Positions 31,206-44,791 of a stretch of 64,000 nucleotides of DNA are shown here, piece by piece. A program made the position numbers and the translations under genes. The stretch's first letter is position 1. The number at the start of each line of letters is the position of its first letter. The notes beneath the pieces are model-generated. The model did no database searches and was not told the DNA's origin. It saw nothing but the letters and a program-made list of their open reading frames with translations. This DNA comes from Grifola frondosa (Eukaryota > Basidiomycota > Agaricomycetes > Polyporales > Grifolaceae): contig LUGG01000019.1 of the NCBI GenBank assembly GCA_001683735.1, positions 868,001 to 932,000 of the forward strand. Direction: 5' to 3'.

Positions 31206-32396
31206 ATATTGTGCTCTGGATGTTGTTGTACGACGTTATGGTGTTTTTTTCGCTTTGCATTTGAATCGGACCACACTTTGCTTTACTGATCCTGCTACGG
31301 AAAATCATCAACGAGTATTCAATATTGAATGTGTTGGTGAATGAATGTGGCATCAGCTGCTTCATCATGAGATCGTAGGACATGGCCATGGTACGTTCAG
31401 AAATATGAATTTTACATATCAATCACCGGGAGACGATGCAACATCTAGTTCTGGGATCGAAAGAAGGGCGTTAACTGTGAGATTCTTCGTCATTGAGATG
31501 ATAAACATAAGCTTCGATGCAAACTCATGTGTAGCTACTGAGTCCTCCCATCGGCAGTGGCATTGTTATTGATGGCTGAGTTGAAACGTACCTGCTGATA
31601 ATGCAGGCCGCTTTCTATGCCTGAATATCAGTTTCTGCAGACCTTCACCATTTCCCAGACTGGGCATAGAATCGATGCCAAAAGCCAATTTGTTAATGTT
31701 CGATAGAAGCAACCATCGTGCTATCAACGCCACCGTCGCAGCGTATCGATCTCTTCGCTTTGCCTGATTCAGTACCGTGTAATTTTCGTGAGAGCTGAGA
31801 AACTTCTCTCCTCAATTCGAATCGTATTCTGAATCAAAGTATCCATTCTGTGAAAACACATGTGTAAGTCAATGCATAGTACCGCGGGCCTTCGTACCTT
31901 GCCAATTCATCTGGTGCAATTACGGTTGTATATTCCATAATAGCGTTAATTGCGCCGTACTGTGACAATATCTGGCCTGACTCTGCCTGACCGCGGGCAT
32001 GGAGGCAAAGCTCCCAACATAGTTATTCGGACAACCCACTGGGTCATGTGATCGCGTCTCCGCCTCGTGGCTTGGGTGAGTTGAAGTCTGTAGTGAATCT
32101 TGCCTCTTGCGCACTCGCGAACACTTCCATATCCACAAGGCCTGGTTAGTCGTTCTTCCCATTCTGCTATAAGAAAGGTGAGTACCGATTAGCCCATGCT
32201 ATGGGTAGGGAAGGCGCGAGAAGCTCAAGCTCGAAGCACTGTTAGAACAAGTGCCTCATAAGTTCGCGGTCGAGCTGACGACCTCCCTTGTATTTTCACC
32301 TTCTATGTTGAAAGGTCGAGCCTTTCTATCACCTCCTTCTCTAATAATACTTACGCGCTTGTCTTGCAGTGAATCGACATTTTGAGCTTTCCTCCG
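31206..32396. other. Intergenic region PRP2-MPS1
   Basis: About 1.2 kb without a supported gene. Short open frames (31345-31572 plus, 31120-31422 minus, 31920-32162 minus) show no recognisable motif. The last 100 bp is CT-rich and probably contains the MPS1 promoter. Confidence 0.35.
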
Positions 32397-34946
32397 ATGA
32401 TCGCGTCTATATCCCCTCTTCGACCGACTCTCCTCAGTCTACTCACCTGTCGCCGCTGCTTACGCCTCCGCATCACATTCCTCTGCCAAATACTGCCCAT
32501 ATCTCCAGTTTTATCGGACGATTCGTCGATATTAGACGACGTATCCTTTGTTTACGAGAAGCCGCTGATGGGCAATATGTACGCAGGACAAAAGGCTCCA
32601 CTTCCAGCCCTCCAACCCCATCAGATTCTCCCCTACAAAAGCTCCTTCACCGATTCCCCCACCACGGCCTCCACCGCTCACTCGCTCTGAAAGTCTACCG
32701 TCTACGTCTAGTCTTCTTTCGGCTCCTCGCTCTTTCCATCGTGCTATCTCTGGACCTGTCGCTATCACACCTGCATCTTCGTCGTCTCGTCCCAATGCTA
32801 TACCTCTCTCATCTGGGGCACTGGGCGGAAGATTGGTGGGGCGCGTCGCGTGAAACTTAGCGATCTTCCACAGGCGGATCCCCAACCCCGCAGCACTCTC
32901 ACTCAATCCGCCGACGAGAAGGATTTTCCACGACTAACCCGTCCGCTTCGTCCAGTCCGCCCAGTCAACAAGCAGTTCGGAATTGAGAGAATTGCGGAAG
33001 TGGGAGAGGAATATGAGACGCCTGCGTTTACCGGGAGTCGACCGCGGCGGTCGGCCAGCTTGAGCGAATCAGTGACGTCTCTTGAGGTTGATCATGTTCC
33101 ATATCACCGGCCGGGGACCAGTCTGGGCGCGAGGAGGGTCACTTTGGAAGAGAAAATACGACAAGAGCGTGAGATCGCGCTGGAGGAGGGTGCGTTGATC
33201 GAGTTGGCTGTCCTTTGTTTTGACTAAAAGGTCGGCAGGGTATGCGCGAAGAGAAGCAGAGGAAGCGTTGGTGTTCTTACTCTTCCCAGGTTGCACCCCC
33301 CCCACTAACTGTAGCAGCGAGGACATATGCACCTTCTCCTACACAGTCCTCATCGCACGCTCATTTGCGGCACCAGCGCAAGGACTCCGATACGCTCCGT
33401 TCTGCAGCCGCTCCAGCTTCGCCAACCGTCGTCGAGCAGGGCGCCGGGCGTGTTTCGCCTGGGTACTCTCATCTGCGCGTCATCGCGCGGAACCACCATC
33501 AGGGAAGTCCGTATGGATGGCAGAGCGCGAGCGCGAGGAACCTCTAAAATCGGTCAAATCCGTTCCGCCTCCACCTCCGCCTGTGACGAGATCTGCTTCT
33601 GCGACCACGCCCTCTGCGGCGCCCGATGTACGCTCACGCAACATGGTGGTACGTACTTTTCAAGGCTATATCTTACATGACGCTCATCCTTCGCAGGTAA
33701 ACAAGAAAGCCTATGCACGGCTAGATTGATAGGAAAGGGCGGATCGTCGCGGGTGTACCGCGTCATGAACAACATGAACGAGTTTTTGCAATAAAGCGCG
33801 TCGCGCTAGATAAGCTAGACCAGGACACGATGAATGGATATATGAATGAGATCGCGCTGCTGAAGCGCCTAGATGGCAATTCGAGGATTATTCGGCTGGT
33901 CGATAGCGAGTTGAAGCCGGGGCCAGGTGGGTCAAAGGGTCATCTGATGTTGGTTATGGAGTGCGGGAGATTGGTGAGTGGGGATCGGTTGTTCGCTGTG
34001 TGTTGGTGGGGGTGGTGGCTGAGTGTGCAGACTTGGCGAGGTTGTTGCAGGAGCAGCAGAAGGAGTCTATGGATCCAGTGTGGGTCGCGTACTATTGGAA
34101 ACAGGTGTGTGGTAGACTGTAAATTCTGCGTACCCGTCGTATCTAATCTCTCTCGCAGATGTTGCAAGCCGTGCATGTTATTCACGAAGAGAAGATCGTC
34201 CACTCCGACCTCAAGCCCGCCAACTTCGTCCTCGTGCGCGGACAACTCAAATTGATCGACTTCGGTATCGCGAATGCGATTGCGAACGACACGACTAACA
34301 TCCAGCGGGACCACCAGGTGCGTCCAATCTTCCATCCCGAGCTTCGCTCACACGGCTGCGCAGATCGGCACCGTCAATTACATGTCTCCCGAGGCGATCG
34401 AGCTTCCAGACGGCATGCGCCGCCTGAAGGTTGGCCGCCCGAGCGACGTCTGGTCACTCGGATGCATCCTCTACCAGATGGTCTACGGCTCGCCGCCTTC
34501 CACGCGCTCTCCGTATACCAGAAGATGAAGGCTATTCCCGACGAGAGCCATATCCTCGAGTTCCCGGTACTCAACGCCGTCCGTGCCCGGCCCCGCACAA
34601 GCACGCAGGGGGCGTCGCCCGTGCAAAAGCTGGACCATCTGCGGGTGCCGTGCCCAGAGCCTATCACGACGATGCAGAGTGCCTCGTGCGCAGCCCGAAG
34701 GAGCGCGCGACGATCCCCGAGCTGGTGCAGATGGACTGGCTCTCGGCGGGGAACGTGAGTGGGCCTTCACGCTCGTTATTCTCTGGGTCGTGTGCTCATT
34801 ATACTTTCTCGTAGCTCCGCCCCCTCCTCCCCTCCGGCGCCGGAACCGCAGCTGGCGGCGATGAGACGTCATTAACCACTTTCATGCACCAGCTGTTTGT
34901 ACGGTATCAGCCTCGGGAAGTCGAGCAGGGCGTCGATGAGCGATGA
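32397..34946 (+). CDS. MPS1: Mps1/TTK-type spindle checkpoint kinase (frame broken by 1-bp indels)
   Basis: This dual-specificity kinase acts at kinetochores in the spindle checkpoint and in spindle pole body duplication. The start is uncertain (32370-32400). The N-terminal part is Ser/Pro-rich and disordered ([18 protein letters not shown] near 32510). The kinase domain begins near 33700 with [21 protein letters not shown]. The catalytic loop is HSDLKPANF, then [10 protein letters not shown], then [12 protein letters not shown], all characteristic of Mps1. [16 protein letters not shown] and [12 protein letters not shown] follow. The last exon, after an intron near 34757-34815, encodes a tail ending at TGA 34944-34946. 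Single-base losses break the frame at 33724-33728 (GATTG), 33783-33787 (T run), 33965-33967 (G run), 34496-34497 (CC) and about 34648, with at least one more near 32510. All can be located because the conserved residues resume one frame over. Confidence 0.88.
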
Positions 34947-35807
34947 CGAGGTGTACAAGGAGGCTACGGTGCATTCTGATTCTGCGTGTGCGCTGCTAAT
35001 CGAACATGTACTGCGCAGCGGTCGTCGTGAGCTCAAGGGCGTGCAGTCTGCCCGCTGTGAGCGCGTTCTGTGCGCGTGTCTATGTCCATGGCCGTTCCCG
35101 CCTGCGTCGCGCAGGTCGGTATGTATGCACGATACCTGGGCATGCGCGCCGCGCGCCGCACGGCCGTCGTTCTCCCTCGTTGTCGTCCCGTCTCTTCTCG
35201 TCTCGCTCGTCCGCTCGCTGTACATCACATCGTTATGCTATGCTCTCGCTCACTCTGACACCTCCGCATTCGCATCATACTGTCCTGGACGATGCCTGTT
35301 GTGTAATCCCGTTTTCTCCTTTCTCCTGCGCCCAGCCGACTCTTATATTACTGAATCCATTGTCGTATGCATATGCATATGCATGTATGTCCCATGTGTC
35401 CGTACCCATCCCCAATCAACCCTTTGGCCCTGTTCCATACTACGAGGCATCGGTACCGCCTCTCTTGTTTACTACAATACATTTGTCGCCTTCCCTCCGC
35501 GTCCGCGTCCCACACACAGAACATGACTGGTATACGCGCGCACGGCGCTTCAATCGGTATATTATTAGTGTACACAAGAAACATGATCCGCGGGACGCAC
35601 AAACTACAAGCACAACGCAGAACGAGCAGGTCAGCACTGATAAATATCAAAAGATCCGTCGCACCGCCAACAACAGTAACAGCAACAGCAGCGCCGCAGC
35701 GGACAAACCCATCCATCCATCCATCTATTCCCTCCCCAACCAACGAGCCCAAGCGCACCCCCCGAACACATCAGTGTCCATTTTCACCGCCGCCGCGCGG
35801 CGCACGC
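34947..35807. other. Intergenic region MPS1-7TM gene, low complexity
   Basis: About 860 bp rich in CT/CCG words on the plus strand, with open frames that look like compositional artefacts. It holds a short (CATC)n run at about 35707-35722 and a CAG/AAC-rich stretch at about 35670-35700. No gene is supported. It must contain the 3' ends of the two convergent flanking genes. Confidence 0.4.
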
Positions 35808-37316
35808 TCAGATCTTCTCGTCGCGGAACCCGTGGTCAAAGTTCGTCTCCGTGTCGACGGTGACGTGCACGCTGACGTCCGCCGCGCCCTGCGCGTCCTC
35901 GAGCGGAAGATATCGATAGCGTCCTTCCCGTCCAGCATCCCGTCCTTCCCGTCGATCTCGCGCACGCTCCCGCTCTTGTCGTCCCAGTCCTGCTTCGCGC
36001 CGGCGAGGGGCACGGGGAAGGCGGCGGCGCCCGTGGACGCGTTGAGCGAGAGCACGGGGTTGGCGGGCGGGCGCGCCCCGCGGAGCGCACGTGCGTCGTG
36101 CCGCCGGAGCGCGAGGTGCGCGAGGTGGAGAGGGCGCTCAGTGGGAAGGAGCCGCCGTTGACGAGCGAGCCGCGTACGCCGAGGATGATGCGCATCGTCA
36201 TCGAGGCGGTGAGGACTGCGGCCATGCTGCGAGTGGGTTACGTTAGCAGTGCGTGTGGAGAGGAAGGGGGGAGAGGGAAGGAGCGACACTGGTGACGATG
36301 GTGCGGACGGGGTCTTCGGGCCCGGTGGGTGTGATGATGAACCAGAAGAACAAGTTGACCATGTTGACGGCCCAGACGGACTGTGGTGAGGCGTTAGCGG
36401 GGGGAAGGCGGGGGAGAGGTGGGACTTACGGTGTAGAGGTTGAGGCCATCACGGAGGATGAGCTTCCAGAGGCCGAGAGGCTTCACCTTGAGGGAGCGGA
36501 AGGAGCGGTTCAGAGCGAGCACGAACTGATGCGGGATCGTGGTTAGTGAGGCACGAGATGATGCAGATGGGGGCACGTACGGAGACGGTGTAGAGGAGGG
36601 TCGCAGAGAGCCAGTAGATGCCGACCCAGCTGGCTTTGGGCTCTGCGATGCAGCCCTGGCCATCGAGGAGGGGTGTCACTGATGGCGGCAGATGTCAGAT
36701 GACGCAGAAAGGTAGCAGAGGCAGAGGGGGACGCACTGCGGTAGAAGCCACAGCAGATTGCGGTGATGACGACCTGGAAGGCGAGGAGGCCGCCCATGGT
36801 GTGCAGGATGGTGCGGTTCTTCTGGTAGATGGCGTAGATGCGGATAACGTGCACGAGGGAGCAGATAGCGAGCATCATGGCGGTGCAGATGGGCTCAAAG
36901 AGCCAGAAGTGCGAGCATTGCTGCGAGGGGAGGTCAGCGGGGTGCGTGGCTCGCGATGCTGCTGCTACTGCTCACCTCCAAGGACCACTTGGTGTCGAAG
37001 AAGGCGACACCTGGAGAGAAGGGTGATGAGATTTACGGGCGTTAGAAGGGCAAGCGGGGAAGCGCGCACCGGCGATAGCGAACTCGACGGGCATCCAGAC
37101 GCGGAGGACGAAGAAGAGGATCTTGAGGAGAGGCCATTCACGGGTCCTGACGATGCGCCATGTGCGGGGAGTGAGGACGAGGGTGTCCCAGGCGGCGACG
37201 GTTAGGGTGCAGACGAAGAAGTACTTCTGGGCGGAGAGATGGGCGGGTAGGTCGAGGGAGGAGGGGAGGATGTCGGAGAGGGAGGGGGAGGTGGAGTTGT
37301 TTGTGGAATTGTCCAT
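35808..37316 (-). CDS. Seven-transmembrane protein of basidiomycete type (DUF6533-like)
   Basis: The start ATG is at 37316 (MDNSTNNST, N-glycosylation-like sites). Hydrophobic segments follow in order: YFFVCTLTVAAWDTLVL, LLKILFFVLRVWMPVEFAIAG, FEPICTAMMLAICSLVHVI, LLAFQVVITAICCGFY, IYWLSATLLYTVSFVLAL, AVWAVNMVNLFFWFII and MAAVLTASMTMRIILG. This makes seven likely membrane helices. This layout is common in agaricomycete orphan membrane proteins; ligand and function are unknown. The cytosolic tail is shifted twice by single-base losses (near 36081-36084 and 35919-35924). In the shifted frames it ends DVSVHVTVDTETNFDH with the stop at 35810-35808, an ending I consider genuine. Introns near 37010-37070, 36680-36740, 36545-36580 and 36380-36425 carry GT-AG ends. 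Confidence 0.75.
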
Positions 37317-39442
37317 GGAGGGGGGCGGTCTTCCTGAAGAGCGGGGAGGAGAGAAGGAGGGAAAGAGAGTTATGAGGAGGGAGCGTGAGAGGAGGAAGCA
37401 AGGATAGCACAGATTGTAGTAGCCTCAGCACGGCGCCACAGCTTTCAGTTCCATCCAACTGATCATCAATCACCTCTCAATTCCCCTTGACGCCTGCTGT
37501 GCTCCTCCATTCTCCTCGCCCAGAGATGGGTCGCATAGGCCAGGGCCAGTCACTAGAGCCGCCATCGCTGCGAGCCGTGTCCGTTGGTCTGCATTTCGAA
37601 AGTGCTTCCGTTGCACATCGACGACGGTCGAAGACAACAGCACGTGGCGCCAACCAACATCTCTGATCCAACATAGTTCTAACACGCCCTCCACGGTCCG
37701 GGTCCTTGTCTACACCGCCATCTCATCATGCCAGCCCTCTGGCGATCCCCTGGCGAGCTGTGCTTCAGTGTGCTCCTTATCTGCCCACATCAATGGTACC
37801 ACACCGTAATCGCACTGCTTTATTCGCATTAACCTTGGCGCCCCGGGATCGGACTGAACTCTGGAGCCTGAGGCTGGAGGTGTTCGCCAGCGAACTATCT
37901 TTTGTCGTCAAACAAACATCGCTCACCAAAAACAGAATAGTGTTCCATGCGTCCTGTGAGGCTAGGAACCCGTCTTTGATTATCCGGCACAAATACAAAG
38001 ATCTTACATATGTGTAGCGCATTATTCGAATCTCCTGAGTCCTGTGACTGCAAAATTTGGAAGTCGGCCGTTCAAGATACCTTAAGTGAAGCTCCTTGAA
38101 AGCCGAACCTACTTCCCTAGATCAGTCAGAGATCGAATTGTCTGTTTCAACCGCAGCCTGTCCTACATGCAGATCACTCCAGAGTGCGCAGCTCGGCGCT
38201 CGCCGTACGCGCATCAACAACAGCCTCCCATGTCGATTATGGAATCCCGCAGTAAGAATGATTAATTTCATCAAATTCCGCCGTCCATGGGCTTTGCACC
38301 TAACAAGCTCCGGTCGCGAAAGCATCGCGTGCATGCTCGGGAGACCACATGGATTGCGGCGGGAGCGCGTTGCATCCGAGCGGGCCAGCGCGCAGTCGAT
38401 CGTCGGTACAGACCAAATACGATCGTGCGGCGCTCCATCGAAAAGGCGACGAGTTGCGCTGCTCCGTCGATTCAACGCGATCCCCGAATCACAAACGTTG
38501 TAAGTCCTAAGTGGACGGTGCTAAAGCGAGTGAGAAGACGAACCTTGGACGACACCTTCTCACTGCTGATCCGGGGAACGCGAGGGGTCCCAGAAAGGGG
38601 CGCAGAGCGAGCCATGGAAGAGAGGCCAGAACATAGGGTGCGAGAGAACGATTGACCCATAGCTTCCCAGGAAGAATCGCCGAGCGGGCGCAGTCGCATG
38701 CACCATCGACCGACCATTTCTGAGAATCGTGTTGAGGACGTGAGAGACGAGAAGCACCCGCGGTGCGTGATGGTGTGTCGTACTTATGTCTGTACGTGCC
38801 GGGCATAAGATGGGGAAGGCGAGATAATGGCCTGTGAATGTTCGAACGTTCCAGCTCGGTGATACGTCGTGGATTTGGGGACAGGTGGTTGGACATAGAT
38901 CCTCACTGGGAGAGAGGCTCGCGCGTATATGTACCGCTTGCCCCGTACTAGGATCATTGACGACGCATGTCGCGAGAGCTAGGTTTCAGAGTGTTATGTC
39001 GAGTTCAATGATCATACCTATGAATCCAGGCATTAGCGCAGTGAATACCAGAATGTTTATTTTTCCTGCATACCAGAATGAGTGAGACTCCCATAATCTT
39101 CGGGAAATGTTCTTGCAGATTTTGGGAGCTGCACATTTTTATTCCGATTGCTCTTGTTCCATACGGGGTCTGATAAGGAAACATTCTGGAGCATTTTGCA
39201 GCCACACGATGCTTAAGCGCGGGACCATAGCGCGATCTTGACGGAAGTATATCTCAGATCCATTCTCGTGCCACAAAGTATTGCGCCACGCAAATACATC
39301 CTACATCTATGCAAGCCATCCAAGTAAATTAACGTTATAGATCACATCTAATGCACATCCATCCGGTAGATCATCGCAGCAAAATTTTGGAACGTACCCC
39401 CGAGGCCTCACGCCTGCGCACCAGCAGCCTCATTCGCTCCGT
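37317..39442. other. Intergenic region without recognised gene
   Basis: About 2.1 kb. Open frames occur on both strands at 37706-38022, 38096-38655 and 38507-38896, but they overlap each other in several frames and none has a recognisable motif or splice-supported extension. GA-rich sequence at 37317-37400 is probably the 7-TM promoter region. I see no repeat or RNA gene. Confidence 0.35.
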
Positions 39443-40923
<1,481 letters not shown>

Positions 40924-41310
40924 GTGAGGGGTGTCGGACACTATGTAGAAGATCTGTGTGAACACCGTGGAGTCACAAACGGTGCAGCGCAAGCAAATTG
41001 AAGACGAAAGGGACGCGCAAGGAGTCGTACTTATACTCACTGATTTTCCAATTCGGCAGGTAAAATTGATGGTGATGCACAGGGTGCGGTAACACCGGAG
41101 GGGTCTAGAGTAGAAGAGATGCCCGCAGAAAGTGGGAAGGAGAAGGAACAACAGCTCCGTGTCGGTCGCGGCCGATTGATCACAGTCAGCTTTGCACTCA
41201 GACGCCCATAATTCGTCAATCGGACACGTGCGTCCATTTCCCTTTCTAAATTTCTCGTTGGCCGCACAGCCAACCAATCCCTCGACCGAGTCGCTCCTTC
41301 CTCATACACC
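40924..41310. promoter_or_regulatory. Shared divergent promoter region ARO4/TIM9
   Basis: These 387 bp separate the divergent starts of the DAHP synthase and TIM9 genes. No conserved coding sequence is seen. Both core promoters must lie here. I cannot pinpoint individual sites. Confidence 0.45.
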
Positions 41311-41776
41311 ATGGATTTTTCACAGATGAACGCGGCCGAGCAGGCCCACATGTCCAAGGTCATCGAAAAAAGCAGGTGAGTGCCCGGCTACTCCGACTCG
41401 CGTTCTCTCATGTTGACGTGTGCGGCGTAGATGCAAGATTTCCTGCGCATGTACTCGAACCTCGTAGAGCGGTGTTTCAACTCGTGCTGCAACGACTTCA
41501 CCAGCAAGGCGCTGTCATCAAAAGAGGCAGGCAACGTCTACTATTTTTGAGCCGTTCCCTGATGCTGATGCCGCCGGCTGCAGGAGCAATGCGTCATGAA
41601 CTGTACAGACAAGTTCCTAAAACATTCAGAACGGGTAGGAGCGCGGTTCGCGGAACATAATGCAGGTGCGTGTGTACATCACATCTTTACAGCGGGTTAT
41701 GGCCGCCGCTGATATCTGACTGTTTCCTCCGCCACAACCGTCCAGATGCGATGAATGCTGCTATGAGCAAGTGACA
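41311..41776 (+). CDS. TIM9: Tim9, small Tim chaperone of the mitochondrial intermembrane space
   Basis: Tim9 pairs with Tim10 to escort carrier proteins to the TIM22 complex. Exon 1 (41311-41375) gives [20 protein letters not shown]. Exon 2 starts at 41431 with [20 protein letters not shown]. Exon 3 starts at 41584 with [23 protein letters not shown] last short exon encodes AMNAAMSK and the stop. The twin CX3C motif is complete (CFNSC and CVMNC). Two oddities: the A run at 41366-41371 seems one base short, since seven As would give the family's KKQMQDF join in frame, and the second intron (41527-41583) starts with GC instead of GT. Confidence 0.9.
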
Positions 41777-42134
41777 GCGCCATTGGGATTCGGACTATGA
41801 TGTATCATACATAATGCTTTTCTTCTGCTATTGCCACCGTACTGTCGCCTAATGATTGGAAACGCTCAAAAGTCCTCCAACAAGGGCTAACGCCGCTCAC
41901 AGCCTCGTCGTCAAACCGATCTGACCGGGAAACCCGTCGCGTTGAAGATGCTCGCTTTACAAATGCGCAGTTCGGCGAATTCTCATCGACCAGCATGGTG
42001 TCAAATCGAACGAGGCGGTAAAGATTACGCAAACATTATATCATACGAATCCGGGGCGCTGGTATCTGAAAAGGCACAATCTGCAATGACAGTCCGAGGG
42101 GAAATCGAAGAGAAATGCGCTGGCAGGCTCGCTC

Positions 42135-42952
42135 TCAAGCCTGCACGGCCTGAGCAGCGCGGCCGAGTTCACCCTCCTCCTGCGTTTCGCCGGTGGGGGC
42201 AGCGGGCTCAGCGGCGGTTGCGCCCTCAGCAGGGGCCTCCGCAGCCTTCTTCTCTTCTGCTTCGAGCTTGTCAAGCCACTTGGTGACGAATTTGACGTGT
42301 GCGCCGTAATTGAGCGTAGCGTCGAGCGAGTCTCTGTAAGTGATCGTAAGGGGCTTGGTTCTGACGGTAGAAGGACACCGCAGCAACGTACCGGACGACG
42401 CCTTTCGAATCGATGAAGAACGTCACTCGCGAAGTCTCCGCGAACCCGAGTAGTCCCTTGCCGACGTGGTATGCCTTGCGTGCTTCGCCGTTCACGTCGC
42501 TCAGCACGGGGTACTGGTGGAGGGTGAGAACGCTCCAAAAGCAAGGATGACGAGGATGTCTTACCGTCAGCTTCTGCTTGTCCACGAACGTCTTCTGCTT
42601 ATCCACCGGGTCGCCGCTTATTCCGATAACCTCCAGCTTGGTACGCTTGAACAACTCCTTTTCTGTGGTCGCAACCGCTCTGCTTAGTTAGCCGCAGAGT
42701 AAGACGCAGAGTACATACCGGCAAGTGCATCTCGGAACTGACATGCCTCTTTGGTGCAACCAAAAGACCCTGAATTTCCCGCTCGTGAGCGCTGGATATT
42801 GGAGTCGGGCATGATGACACACCTGACTTGGGGTAGAAGAACAGAGCAACAGGCACGCCCTTCGCGCCGGGCGTGAAGGTGAACGTCTCGCCCGCTGCGT
42901 CAGGCAGCGACAGGGCAGGGGCGGGTTGGCCAGTTAAGGGGTGGTGGGTCAT
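42135..42952 (-). CDS. Peroxiredoxin, PrxQ/BCP (Dot5) type
   Basis: This thiol peroxidase reduces hydroperoxides. The ATG at 42952-42950 gives MTHHPLTGQPAPALSLPD. The active-site segment PKSGSFGCTKEACQFRD spans an intron and contains the peroxidatic Cys (GCT) and the resolving Cys five residues later, the PrxQ arrangement. Later exons read VIGISGDPVDKQKTFVDKQ, YPVLSDVNGEARKAYHVGKG and VTFFIDSKGVVRDSLDA. The C-terminus carries an extra Ala/Glu-rich tail (about 35 residues) beyond the usual end of the fold. All introns are GT-AG and in frame. Fungal relatives include nuclear Dot5-like proteins; localisation is not shown here. Confidence 0.88.
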
Positions 42953-44779
42953 GGCTGTCGTCAAGATGGTGTGGGTGAGAGGCGACCCCTGAAGGAAGTA
43001 CGGTTCTGAAGCTTGAGTTCAGCTCCAATTGTCTCTGCGGAGGAGCACATGATGGGATCGGGATTTATAGACAAGACCTTGCGACCTCCGCACAAAGCGC
43101 GCGGCGACGGAGTCTGGATTCGCACGCGTACGGGCAATGGGATGTTCAGAAATGACGGTGTTTGATCTGGTCCTTTCTCGATGCCAACTCCAGTCCTTGC
43201 TATTTCCTCCTATGCCATCATATGTGGAGTTGCAGCTGAACGCACTGGCATTGTTCGTGGGGTGGGATTTTCAATATTATGCGCTAAAATATTGTAAACA
43301 AATGATAAAGATAGTATCATAACCTCCTGTAAATATATTGAAAACATATTGTAATGTTTTCGATATTCATCCAATAGGATCGGAGCTTTACGCTATCTCA
43401 ACATATTTTAAATATTATGTCATTAAATATTATAAACAATATTTGAACTATCTTTACAGTATATCGTATTTTTACAATATCTTTGTCAAGAATATACCCA
43501 GTGCATGGGACCTTGGCTTTGCACCGGCTCGTGATTATATCAAGAGCCCCTCTCATGCACTAAACATAATAGATAGCAGGCAGCTGGCTGCTTCAAATGT
43601 TCTGGTGGGTAATTGCGATATATAGCGTGAATCGTAGTGGCGCTCGCACCACGACTCGGAGGCCGATAAGGCGTAAAATAAGTATATGACTTCCCGTAAG
43701 TACGCCAGGGAGGGCTCTCGATATAACCTCTGGTATTACGAGGCGGAAATAATCGGTATGCCGCTCGGTCTCCACTTGCCACATAGATACCTCGCTGCTG
43801 CCGAATCTGTTGCCAATAGGTGTAGATAATAAGGTGGCAACTTTGATTCTGTTCGCTACAAACTGGGTTCAGCACGTTAGTATCTAGCAGACCTTTTACC
43901 AGCACAAAGTTATCAAGCGCAGGACCTTCAACTAGAAGTGCTAGAAGTGTGATGGGTTCTGGTCATAAGAGTGTCAACAGTCCACCAATGTCGAAGCGAG
44001 CAGCACATTCCCCTACATGTTTTTCTACGTAAACATTTGCCTAAGAATAAGACTGTGCGGTGTCAACACTATGCAGTGTATTCAGAAACGATGATCGGAG
44101 GTCCTATTATCTGTGCCTCGAAGCCACAAGTCGTGGATACCACCCCTCCTGATCATATACCAACGTACAGACCACGCACCATTCAACAAACAGCTTCACC
44201 GAATGAGCAAGACCGACTCTTCGGAGTGCCTGCACTGTTCAATATGCCACGAGAATCAGGATGAGGGGATACTGTTAATGAATGCGCATTTGTATGACAC
44301 CTAACATATAGGTGAATTATTTACCTTATCCTGTGTTACTTTCTCACGTCCAAACGACCGCTGAGCACTGCCCGTATCGACCCGGACAAACCCGTCCTAG
44401 ATAAGTGGAGTAGGGGATCCTTGAGCTTGAGCTTGGCTTGAGCTGGAATGTAGCTCTCCACGGGTGTCGCGCCCATATCGCGCCCGTCACAGAGTGACGT
44501 GTTACACGTGATCGTTTCGCGTTACCGGGCCCGGATTGAAGTTGTCGCCTGAAAAAAGTGGTCATATGAGCGTGCGTGTAGGGGGCGCGGGTGCAGTAGC
44601 CTGTCTCCTGTGCCCACCTTCATAACGCTACCGTCTGATCAATAGTACATCTTGGTGAATACCCGGCAATGGCGTCCCGGGTCGCACAATGTCCCGGTGG
44701 CTGACCAGACTCTGATTTCGATAAATGTCGCCCCCAATTCATACAGGCCGACCATCTCTCTCCTCCCGCGTCTCCTCTC
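42953..44779. other. Intergenic region with an AT-rich island
   Basis: About 1.8 kb. An AT-rich island at 43265-43490 contains two degenerate direct copies of an ATATTATG...AAATATT segment (near 43275 and 43412). A minus-strand open frame at 43540-43905 (121 codons) has a Tyr/Arg/Pro-rich composition and no recognised domain; it may be a transposon remnant. 44344-44640 is the probable promoter region of the next gene. No RNA gene is seen. Confidence 0.4.
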
Positions 44780-44791
44780 ATGCTCGCCGGA

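Noticed and set aside
35006..36161. Long open frames on the plus strand between MPS1 and the 7-TM gene
   Set aside because: Several frames are open at once because of GC-rich, stop-poor sequence, and the 3' part is antisense to the 7-TM tail.
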